Position numbers and translations under genes: made by a program. The notes beneath the pieces were generated by a model. The model was not told where the DNA came from. It did no database searches and was given only the letters and a program-made list of their open reading frames with translations. Below, one piece after another: positions 11,309-21,667 of a stretch of DNA of 64,000 nt. How positions within the stretch are numbered: the stretch's first letter is position 1; every line of letters begins with the position of its first letter. This DNA comes from Sander lucioperca. Lineage: Eukaryota; Chordata; Actinopteri; Perciformes; Percidae. The stretch lies in assembly GCF_008315115.2 (NCBI RefSeq), contig NC_050182.1, positions 24,933,156 through 24,997,155 on the forward strand. Direction: 5' to 3'.

Positions 11309-11720
11309 ACCTACGCATCCAGTTGCAGATGGATGAGGCCTGTCACGCCTTCTTCTAACTGCCTAGCTAGCTATCGTCCGCTTCCATTTCTGCGTGCTGT
11401 TTTCCAGTCGTTAGCCAGAGCCATTTTCACTGATGCTGAGCTGCGTGAACACTTACACGGTTTCCACAAGAAATCAACGCCGACGGATACCGCAGGCGCC
11501 TCCTTGCCATTTGATAAGGACCGTTTGCGTCGACAGGGAGCTTTCACTAAAGATTTCAACGGCCGAGAAAATTTGGATGGTCGGTGATAATATTTTTGGG
11601 TAAAAGTGAGTGACGTGTGCTCCCTTAACATCGGTCCTTTCCGGCCCTTGTAATATTTCCGGGTAGCACTAGCGGTGGCTGCATAGGGCTCACAGCGGTA
11701 TCACCGTTTGGTAAAAGGGG
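11309..11720 (-). promoter_or_regulatory. probable znf865 promoter and first exon
   Basis: A CpG-rich block in AT-rich surroundings. On the minus strand it carries ETS-type CCGGAA near 11635-11645 and ends with a donor (GCGTAG then GTAAAC) at 11310. It matches no known protein in either direction, so I treat it as a non-coding first exon with its start near 11.6-11.7 kb. Assignment to znf865 rests on position and strand. Confidence 0.4.
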
Positions 11721-13512
11721 ACTCCTCTTCCACAAACGTTGCACATTCCTATAATTAGTGTCCATTCCACTTCCACAACACTCTTTCCGATTATATCAAA
11801 AGTTGCAGTCTCAGTGGGAGGTTCAGGACTTCTCCCTAGGCTGCATAATGGCTGATGTCTTATAGGCCTATTTTATCCGAGGAATAATATATATTTTGGC
11901 TATAACTAATAAATACATAGCATAATGTGAAAAAAACATGTTGGGAGCTTTTAGTCTGTCTCTTTGTATTAGTTATTCAAGATCTTAGGGTTAAGCATAG
12001 GAACAGGTAGGCTATTGATGCATGAAAAAACAGCCAATCAAAATGAATAAATTATATATAAATATATGTATGAATTAATATAGTAATATGACATTTGTTA
12101 ATTGTAATATATTTTTGACTAAAGTACACTTTATTCAAAGGAGATGGCATATATTTCTTCAGACAATCTACATCCACTTTACTTCCAATTAACTGTTTAC
12201 AGTCCCATTTGTTTGTTTGTCTGGATATTTTCAGGTTCAGGTTCAGGTTACTTTATTGGTACCCGTAGATAAACTTGGATTTGATTCAGTTGTTATAATA
12301 ACAGAGATGTGAATTATTCCAGCTCTGTGCCTCTCTGATATTTAAGGATGGCAATGGTGTGCACAGAGCATGTAGGATGCAGAATCTTTTGCTCAGGACC
12401 ATCAAAGGCCCTGAAAGCCTTGACTCACACGCATACATTTGCAATTTGAATATTAATTTGTCTTTTATAACAAATGTGTCTTTTTGAGCTACAGTGAGTG
12501 TAATAAACTGAGCCTAATTTATGAAAACTGGGGGTTTCACTTTACTTAGCAGATATATAGTGCATTAATGGTTACAGGTGTTGGACAGTGTGGGCAGCTT
12601 ATTACATTTTGAGTGAAGGCTTCATGCAGGTTTTGTCTCAGAACTGAGAAGCCACTGAACCTCCTGGTGGTGAAATGTGCAAATTACAATGATAGCAATG
12701 CATCAGTGGCTGCCAGTGCCTTAACCAAACATAATATTTTCCGTGCCCTTCGTGTACCTCCGGAAAAAAAATATTTCTGTATCAGTACAATGTCACCGTC
12801 TGCTCTTTTATATAAGTTTAATACATCTTGGTGCAATAAATGAAATCACAGGAGGTTTTAAATATGAGCTCCATAGCCCTCACCCCACTTTCCAGCAGGT
12901 ACAGTATTATGTAACTCTGTACTCAGACGGTCTAGAGCTGTGAATTATATGAAGACAAATTTGGCCTTTTCATTTCATGTTGTAAAAGCACCATTGTCCA
13001 CTCCCACTGGCACTGTATAGCCTTAATGTGGCTTATACAATATCTCACATCCTGGTGATGTGGGATTTTATCAAAATGCCACTCTGTGTACTCACTAACC
13101 TATTGAAGACTAAAAGGCTTTTTGTTTATATAGAGTCATTGCTTCTGGTTTGACCCCTTATAAAACCTTCATTTGTTTATATGATTATTTTAAAATCTAA
13201 TTTCACAACATATTGCCACTGACGGAGCCACTGGTCTCAAAACTGCGCGTGGCTGGTTGCACAAACATGTTATTCTGGTCTGTCATATATCAGACACACG
13301 TGTCATTTCAGCAATTGGCCTAAAGTGAGGTAGACATTTTTTTGCAAAAATAGCCAATCTCAGGCCACGTCTCAACTGAGATGTTCTTCTGTAAAAAACA
13401 ATCAGCGACAAGTGGAACAAAATATTGTATAGTGAGCAATGAGAATATTTTAAATAGATTTCACCAAGTCAAACAGTCATCACTGAATTTTATGGTAAAA
13501 TGTCTATGTGAC
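11721..13512. other. intergenic DNA with a minus-strand retroelement tail
   Basis: No gene is seen. Near 12230-12280 there are tandem CAGGTT units followed by ACTTTATTGGTACCCGTAGA. Read on the minus strand this is a typical fish retroelement 3' end (AATAAAGT then a hexamer tail). The rest is AT-rich with short closed frames. Confidence 0.4.
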
Positions 13513-14038
13513 CAGTGGCAGAATATACCAAGGTAAATACTTAAGTACTATACTTAAGTATGATTTTAAGGTACTTGTACTTTACTTGAGTATTTCCATT
13601 TTGTGCTACTTTATTCTTACTCAACTATAGTTCAGTGGGAAATATTGTACTTATTACTCCTCTAATTACTTTACAGATTAAGATTTTACAAAACGTATGA
13701 GTTTATAAAATATGAAGCACTGTTGTAGATTAAACTGCTCAACAATAGTAATACAAAAACAAACCTCGACCAGCTTCAACAGTAAAATGCTACGTACACA
13801 CGAATGCATCAGTAATAATAATCCAATAATATAATTTATAATACACAATAATACTCACAGGTGTCACTTTCTGCTTTGTAAGTACTGTTGCTTTTGATAC
13901 TCTAAGTGCATGTTGCTAAAAATACTTGTTATTCTTATTGCAGGACGTTTACTCATTATCCAGTATTTTAATTTTGCAGGCCTAATACTTTTACTTCAGT
14001 AGCGTATACATAGGAAATAAATACTTCCTCCATCACTG
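13513..14038. mobile_element. MITE-like element with imperfect terminal repeats
   Basis: The left end starts CAGTGGCAGAATATA and the right end, reversed, starts CAGTGATGGAGGAAGTATTT. The interior is full of ACTTAAGTA, TACTTGTACTTTAC and TACTTTTACTTCAG phrases. These are the hallmarks of a very common non-autonomous element in teleosts. It has no coding capacity. The 16 bases before the left end and the 16 after the right end agree at 13 positions, which may be a decayed target duplication, although that length is unusual for a DNA transposon. Confidence 0.55.
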
Positions 14039-15421
14039 AAAATGTCTGTGTCAGCTAAATTATTTCCAGAATACACAGATTGTCTGCTGAAACAGAGAAG
14101 TATCTCATTGGCTTGTCATGTGTTTTATTTCAAAAATAGTCTTGCTTTAATTGGATTGTACATTAAATTTGTCCTATTTAAGATAGTCCTGTATTAGCTT
14201 TGTGCAAACAATGAATATAGAGTATAACTGAAGTCTGAGATATTCTTAAATCTTAGATAGATATGTGTGAGCAACCAGGCACTTGGAGGTCCACTCCTGC
14301 AAAATGCATAGGTATAATTTTTCTCTCAGAAATTAATAATTGTAAGGCATACAGCCCAGTTTACATATTAATATTGTTGCAAGGTAAGGTGCATGGCACT
14401 TCAATGTTTGTCTTGTCATTAAAAGGAGTGTGAAAGATCTAATGGTGGAGGAATATCTTAATAATATTCCATACTAAGCTAATATATCACTGAATGACAG
14501 AAAACAGTGCCTTGGTTTGGTAATATTGATAAGCAATCTGCCAGAGGGGTAGACACAATGCCAGAGGTTGTAGGTGACCTGACCATTCATATCAGGTTGA
14601 AAAAGATAGATTACAACTAAGGTTAAAAATAATACAAAAATAATTCAAAAACATTAATGCAATAAACTCACGCTATAATGAATGACAAAACATTTTTTTC
14701 CACCAACTTTATTATACAAATTCTTTGTAAGTCACTGTTGTATCCAAGGGGATCAATGCATTGAAAAATAACAAAAGGGTTGTTTTGAAATTTATAGGCA
14801 TGAAAATAAATCCATGAATTTCATTATTGGACACCGTCGCTGTCCATACAATTTACTGTTAGTAATGCTTTAGTCAGGTGGCCATTAACCATCCTCTCTC
14901 TAAACAAATTTATAATGGTAAAAACACACACCATATTCATTAATTTCTTTCTGATAACTAGCTTTTTAGCTCACTTGCCTGTGTGTTTGTTCTCAGTTGT
15001 AATAAAATAAATAACCACTGTAGTTTTGTAGGAGGCTATGACAATAGAAAGACAACAAAATGTTATGAGTTTGGCACTGTACAATTCATTAAATACTAAC
15101 ACATAATTTGCTGAATCCTCAAATTAATGTCGAAGAGATCACTCAAAATATTCTGATTGTACTAGCTATACAAAATACAATACTTGCACAAATTAGATTA
15201 ACCATTTATAAAATTGTGATGATGAGTTTTGATGGATATGGCTTGTGAGATATTACAGACTTTGCTACAGACCTTTTGTGGCTCTATTAAAAAAATCTAA
15301 TACTACTGTATGTCACCTGTCCTATTTCCCTGAAAAAGACACTCAAAGCAGTCAGCTTTCCATTAAACCTCCGTTTTTCCTCCACCTTGTGTAATAAACA
15401 TTCATCCGAAACACACATACA

Positions 15422-15697
15422 TTATGGCATCATGGGTTTAGTGTGTACAATCCATATTATTGGGTCAGGCTGCTGCATTGGAGACAACAGAGCGCCTCCA
15501 GTCTGGTTAATAACTTCTGGCCCGTCCCAAAAAGATCTATCCTGCACAACACCGTCGTCTAGACATACGTTAAGAAGGCTGAAGATTTTTTCAATAGATA
15601 TTTTTGTACCCGAGTGGAAACCTAAGTAATCACTTGAGATCAAGAAGTCATAAGGCCGATGTCTAGGCACAGTACATACAGCTGGAAAATTGGCCAT
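15422..15697 (-). other. unassigned open frame, 91 codons
   Basis: A minus-strand frame stays open from a TGA about 50 bases upstream of its ATG and has an ordinary, non-repetitive composition (for example HRPYDFLISSDYLGFHSGTK). I recognise no family. No clear promoter or convincing splice sites bound it. It may be an orphan exon, a decayed transposon gene or chance. I report it because its residues look more protein-like than the other short frames in this gene-poor stretch. Confidence 0.15.
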
Positions 15698-17524
15698 ATA
15701 GGCATCGATGACCTTAAAATCCAGGCATACTGTAACTGCCTCTCAATGAAATGGAGCTGGCATGCATCAAGATTTGGAATGTTTTTAAAAACTTGAATTT
15801 ATGACCAGATGTATGAAAAAAACAACTAGTCATGAGAATGCTAGTTATCTAAAAACCAATAAACACTTAAATCCCACCAAGTAAAAGAACATCACATCAT
15901 AAGATAATTGTTAATAATAACCATAACAGTTATAATAATTATTAATAATAACACTCCATCATATTCAGAACAACTACATTTAGCACTGTGTATAGGAAGA
16001 TTGTTCAAATGAATTCTGTGTTTCTGTTTATCAGTATTTCATCTCTGTATCCTTTCACATGACTGAACAGAAACAAACAAGTTCCTTTTCTGATCTGCGT
16101 AATTATCTCTGATTTCATGTTGATAAAAAAAATCCTCTCTCAATACAATACCCTCCATTGTCACATTGTCAGCCGTGCTTGTACAGAATGTAAACCTTGA
16201 GGACACGATACAAAGTAGGTTTGTATCTGGTGCAAATATCAGGGGAAAGATTTGTGCAAAGTGTTTTTGTCGCGGTGTTTCTCTTTGAACTGTGCTTAAA
16301 TTGCTCTTGTTTTTTGTACACATTAATACTTAATACATCATGACAATATCAACACAAAATCAAGAGAAAGAGATAGTATTTTATATGGACCACAGATATC
16401 ACATACTACAGTATATAGGATAGGATAGCCCTTAGTATTGATAAGCGTTGTTATTGATGAAGATTTTTTTTATCTTTTCTGTTTTTTTATTTTTTATCTT
16501 TTTTATACTCATACTGGCTTAAGTGCGTTATGATACAGCAAGGTCTTCGTCTTGAGGATGGGGAGGGCTTCCTAAACATCCGAGTCTCTTACGGTATTTG
16601 GAGCCACGCAGGAGAAGGCCTCAGGTCGCCCTCTCCCCTGACTCAGAGATGTTGTTTTGGCTTGCTCTGAAGCCAATTCTTTGACTGTACAAAATATCAC
16701 TGACTTGTATAACTTGTCATCTGGTGAGAATAATAAAATGGTGATTGTCAGACCAGCTTCCTCTGTGGTATTTTCTTTGTATCTCCATAAATGGCTTTGA
16801 AGGACAGTTGTGTAAGTGCAACCTCTGCATCACGGTCTATTCATTTGTGCTCTGTAGAAAAATCTTTGCTCTTCTTTCACAGCCTGCATTTAAGCAAGTT
16901 GCCTTTTTAATTGGTAAACTGAACACATGTGTCTCTTCACTAGTCTATGTTAATGTAAAGATATTTTTGTAATAACATGACAGATGGCTCTATATTATTT
17001 GGTAGCCCATTGTTTTGACAGTTAGGTCCTGATCTATAGATGGGAACATAACGTAATCTAACATCTGTTTACACTCCTGTAGTGTAACAGTGAGCAGAGA
17101 GTGAGTCGCTCTGGGGATTTGATCTAAGGTCACATGGAAAACTAGGCAACCCAGGCGTCAGATTGGTGATGTGGGTACGTCCGCGGTTTAAATCGGGCGC
17201 AGGAGTCCTGCCAACAGTGTCAGGCTGCTGTCTCCCAGTTAGAAACAGCCTCCACCTTGTCCGCTCATTTACATAGGAAGCAACAAAAAACAGTTCTGTC
17301 TCCCTGTGTCAGGATGAGGTTGAGTGTCAGATCTCCAAAATCCCTCACCAGGCACACGGTTCATTCACACTCATCTGGTCCACCGGGCTTCTCACCCATG
17401 AGGTTAAGTTTAATAAATAATTGTCGACGAGAGCTGAGCAGGTTGACAGTCCAGCAGGTAGTTGGCTCAATTCTCTATTAAATTCTGTGATACAATATTC
17501 TACACGGTCCTCCTCTTCATCAAC

Positions 17525-17527
<3 letters not shown>

Positions 17528-17566
<39 letters not shown>

Positions 17567-17600
17567 TTATATATTTATTTATATATATATATATATATAA
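17528..17600. repeat. TA microsatellite
   Basis: A nearly pure TA run interrupted by TTTATA steps. It lies downstream of shisa7. Confidence 0.9.
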
Positions 17601-17919
17601 ATTATCATTTTATTTCCTATCTAATATGGCTCCTGAGTACTTTTTGAAAAACATATATAAAAACAAAATTATGAACGACGCTTCTGTTGTTTTTTTTTTC
17701 ACCCTTCACTCTTTCTACAAGTAATGGCACCGCTGTATATGGCAATATGGCAAATTGTGTTACAAAATATGGCTGATGTAGGCTATCACATAATTGGAAC
17801 AGGTATTCCCCACTTAGATTTTTAATTAAGTAATCATATTTAAGCTATTTAATTACAAGAAAACACTAATTTGAATAGCCTAAACACGTTATACTGTTAC
17901 TATACTTTATACTTCTAGT

Positions 17920-17929
17920 TTTATTTATT
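17920..17929 (-). terminator. candidate shisa7 poly(A) signal
   Basis: Two overlapping AATAAA hexamers on the minus strand lie about 95 bases past the shisa7 stop codon. They are the first canonical signals after the stop. Longer 3' UTR forms cannot be excluded. Confidence 0.4.
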
Positions 17930-18024
17930 GTAGTTGTATATCTAATCTTGTATATCTAATAGTTATATGCAGAAGGGTGATCTAATCCCATAGCTTTGAT
18001 GAGGGGTAAACTCAGGCACAAACC

Positions 18025-21000
18025 TCACACCGTCACCTCATTTTTACTCCCCGTCCTGATCCCCTGACTCCCTCCTCCACTTCCTGCTGACCCCCCACCG
18101 CCCCCTCCTGGTATGAAATGTAGCTGCTCAATGGTGTTCTGCCTTTTTGCTGCAAAAGCCATCCTCCTGGCGCTGTGGCCCCCTAGTGTTCCCGTTCCCA
18201 TGACTACCCCCGCCCCAGGAGCTTCCCCTGCCCAGCCCATGCCCCCGCTCATGTGCCCTGTCATGGCCGTGTTCCTCTCCTGCTCTCGTCCGGAAGTGGG
18301 GTGAGAGTTCATCTTGATCATGTGGTGTCGGTCGAGGGAGGGCGTAGCGCAGACGTTCTGCTGGGACTGGGCCTTCTGCTGGCGAGGCAGCGTGGGGACA
18401 ACCCCTCCTGTGTGGGCGTATGGATCTACAACCCCCATCCCGCCGACCCCCATCCTTTCCTCCAAATGATCCGGGGACATGAGCAGCCGTTCCTGTCTGT
18501 CTTGCCTGTCCTGCCTCTCCTGCCTGTCTTGCCTGTCTTGCCTGTCCTGGGTCTTCCTGGTGAGGGTCTGGGTGTTGGAGTTCTTATTGGAGGCAGCCAT
18601 GGCTTTATAGTACTGGTGTTGCTGGTTCTTGGACAACCTAGACAGTGTCCCTGTGTTGCCAGGGACATCACCCATGTTGAGCAGCTGGTCAGTGGATTTA
18701 ACTTTCCTTGGCTTGGAGAGAGTGTCGTAATTGGGGTTGTACTGGGGCTCCGGGGGATCCAGAGGGTAAGGATTTGGGGTGGGTGAGGCAGGCATGCCAG
18801 AAGGCGGCGGCGGGATCCAAGGACGAACTGCATGCCTGGGGAGGGTTCCTCTCCCACTGAGGGTGTAGTCTCCACCCCAGTGGAGGTGGTGCTGAGACGA
18901 CTGGAGGGCCGGCTGGGCTGTGTGAGGCCGGCGCTTGGTGGTGCAGTAACCAGACGAGTACTCATCAAGACCTTTCTCTGGAAGCCAAACAAAATTTCTC
19001 TGAATTGTTTATCACCACAGTAAATAGCATCAGAACATAATGACGCATCCTGCACTAGTGCCATAGTGTCAAGAGTGTCACCGTGCTTCAGTACTCATGG
19101 AACAGCTGTGAGGGGAGACAGGAGCAGACACACTGGTACATTTGTCCTCATTTCTCGAAAATGAAGGTACTTACCGAGGCGTTTGAGTGAAGAATATCTG
19201 TTGAGCTCAGGCTTGGTGGCACTCTCATAGGAGGGCGGCAGCTGAGCCAGGTTGTGCAGGGAGTGGTGAAAGGCAGGCTGGGATTTGGTGTTGTTGTGTT
19301 TACTGGAAAGCAGCGTGCCTCCAGCTGCCAGCTGAGCATTGTTCATTCGAGGGGTGCGTTCTACAGAGACCACAGGGAGAAAACGACTGTGTGTTAAATG
19401 AGATTTGCTCCTCTGGACATAGCGCACTGCACATAGCTGTGTGTGAATCTGCTAACATTCACTGGAACAGACAGATTTCAACTTGCTTTCAACACAAGCA
19501 ACCAAGGCTCTGATAATCCTTATTATTGTTAGGATGAATGAGTCTTCTTTTGAGCTTAAACGAAACAGAACAAAGTAAATGAAGCATCGTGGTGATTACA
19601 TGTAATTTACATAGGAGCCCTGCTTTCACCAGCTGCCTTACCGATAGTTGCGGTGTGTTTGGGGCTGGTGCCTGAAGAGTGGATGAAATTGTGTTGCAAA
19701 TTGCCCACTGCAAGTCAAAAGAACATAAGGTAATCAGCTCAAAATGGAAGCCGCCAGTTTCCAGTTCAATGGTTCTTTAACATAAAAAGATCAAGGCAAC
19801 TATAGACATTTATGCATTAATTCACCTTCACATCATCTCACATGGGCAGAGCTTCTCAACATCATTGTGTAAAGCATGCATATTTTAAAAGCACTGATCT
19901 CCAGATTTCTGTTCTTTTTTTTTTTTTTTCATAATTCCTATTGGCTATAAAGATATCTTGATGGTGGGACACAGAAAACAAACATGGTGTGCCTCGGCAC
20001 ACAGAGGATGCAGTTACAAAAGCTCAGATTGTGCCTCTGATTGTGCTATTCTCTAATGCTGTTAAAGACCATAAACCCTCACATCTGTTGTCCTTGCTGG
20101 GCAGTCCTGGGGCGTAAAGATTTTTCGGAGGTCTCCCCAGTGTCCCCTGTCCATCCCCTACAGCCAGAGCCACGCTGTTGTTTCTCTCATCTTGCTGGAC
20201 TGGGCTCGACTGGTGCCGCAACATGTCAACCAGAGCTCTAATGATGTAATAAACACAAGCAAAAAGGGGAAACACAAGAGGAAATTGACAATAAACCAAA
20301 CTGAGTATTTTTTCAACTGTTTTTTGTTATTAGGTAACAGATCAATCAGAATTATGTGAGTATAATGTAAGTAATTTGGGTTGAGAGCAATTTAATAAAC
20401 ATCTATCTTATATTTTTGAAATCTATACTGTTTAAATTGTGTAGGGATCTTTTTTACAATCACCCATGGTTATAAATGCGTGTACAATCATAAAACTGTT
20501 AATCTACTTGAATAATAGAAGAAAACAATACACTATTAATCATTTGCATTATTAAAGGGATCAATCAAATGCACTATATCAGTCTACAACCATCATCCTC
20601 CACTACTAAAGCCCAAGATAGAAAACTGCAACCTGTACAAAAATCAAAATGCAAATCTTTATATGAGATGAAAAAGCCCAGAGAAATCAAAACAACCATG
20701 AATTCATTCTGCAGCAGCCACTCAATAAAGATCAAATATGTTTCATCTGTTAACTAACAAAATCATTCTGAGCCCAGGATGAAGATTCTGGGCCATTTAT
20801 GGAGTCCTGAAAACCTAATTTCATTACAGGATCCATACACTGAATGAAGTATCAAATCCAGCAGTGAGAGGTGATGAAAAAATATTTTTCAAAGTCTCAC
20901 CTGGGCATATTGAGGTCCCTTTGGTTGGCTTCCTGTTGCACCTTGTTGAAGACTACCTTGATGCCAACAGCGACAGCCACCATGAACACAATCACGCCTC

Positions 21001-21667
21001 CAATGACGAAGCCCGTGTTGTGGCTCTGCTGCTTCAGTGGATCAAAGTCTGGGTCATTACCTAATTCCTCTGGTAATATCATGGCGTCTGTCTGTGGCTT
21101 GGCCCAATCTGGAGAGTAATAGTTTTTACAGCTGTCCTGCTCCAGTTGCCGGCTACGCTCTGGGCAGCAGAAGCGGTAGTGGCAGGTTCCACAGCAAAAG
21201 ATGAAGGTGTCCTTGGAGCAGTTGAAAGCGCTGTCAAAGTGTCCCATTACGTCATAGTAACCCCGACATACATCAATCCATATGTCTATCATGCGGGGTC
21301 GAATGGGCGCTACCTGGGCGGCGGCTAAGGGAGATGCAAGGGCCTCTGATGACGTCACATTCTTGGGAAACATGACCTGGCGAAGGGCTCTCGGAGGTGC
21401 CTCCAGAACTCCCTCTGAGGTTTCTGGAAGTTTCTCAGGAGTTTTGGTCCTGCCTTGGAGAGCAGCTGGCCTGATATTGGCCTGCATGGCGAGGAGCAGG
21501 ACAGGGGGGCTGGGGCCAGGCTTGGGCTGCTCAGTAAAAGGCCTCACTGAGCGCTCTATTTGCTGAGGGGGGGGGGACGGAGAGGTCTCCACAACAGTGG
21601 TGAGTGGGGCAGTAAGGAGGGAGAGCAGGAAGACAGCGAGGACTCTGAGATTGGTGGTGGGCGTCAT
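18025..21667 (-). CDS. shisa7: Shisa-family transmembrane protein, shisa7-type
   Basis: Five exons (21667-20901, 20237-20083, 19707-19642, 19360-19175, 18977-18025) join in phase to 2127 bases, giving 708 residues. Order: signal peptide (about 1-27), Pro-rich extracellular part, Shisa cysteine cluster (about 130-175, with FCCGTCHYRFCC), one membrane span (about 218-240), then a long cytoplasmic tail. The tail has a PPxY motif (PPSYE) in exon 4 and ends EVTV, a PDZ-binding C-terminus. Proteins of the Shisa6/7/9 group are auxiliary subunits of synaptic AMPA or GABA-A receptors and anchor to scaffold proteins through such tails. The choice of shisa7 rests on proximity to ube2s, as in mammals; shisa6 and shisa9 paralogues share this layout. 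The start is the first ATG ahead of the signal peptide. Exon 5 carries tandem Asp-Arg-Gln codons and a Gly run, making the tail longer than I recall for mammals. Confidence 0.9.
18494..18550 (-). repeat. coding minisatellite in shisa7 exon 5
   Basis: Tandem units of about nine bases (CCTGTCTTG-like on the plus strand) encode repeated Asp-Arg-Gln with some Glu-Arg-Gln. The repeat length stays a multiple of three, so unit gain or loss would keep the frame. Confidence 0.8.

Larger units (their letters stand above)
14039..17920. other. intergenic DNA between znf865 and shisa7
   Basis: Mostly AT-rich sequence without supported genes. It includes AAT-type runs (15905-15955), a TA microsatellite (17528-17600) and an unassigned 91-codon minus-strand frame at 15422-15697, listed separately. 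The block near 16540-16680 is more GC-rich than its surroundings, but I recognise nothing in it. Confidence 0.5.

Noticed and set aside
11303..11631. ORFs on both strands in the CpG-rich block near 11.4 kb
   Set aside because: CpG-rich DNA has few stops. Neither frame resembles a protein family, and the block fits a non-coding first exon better.
18253..19064. 177-codon plus-strand ORF and 212-codon minus-strand alternate frame in shisa7 exon 5
   Set aside because: They overlap the phase-consistent shisa7 exon and arise from its biased codon use and tandem repeats.
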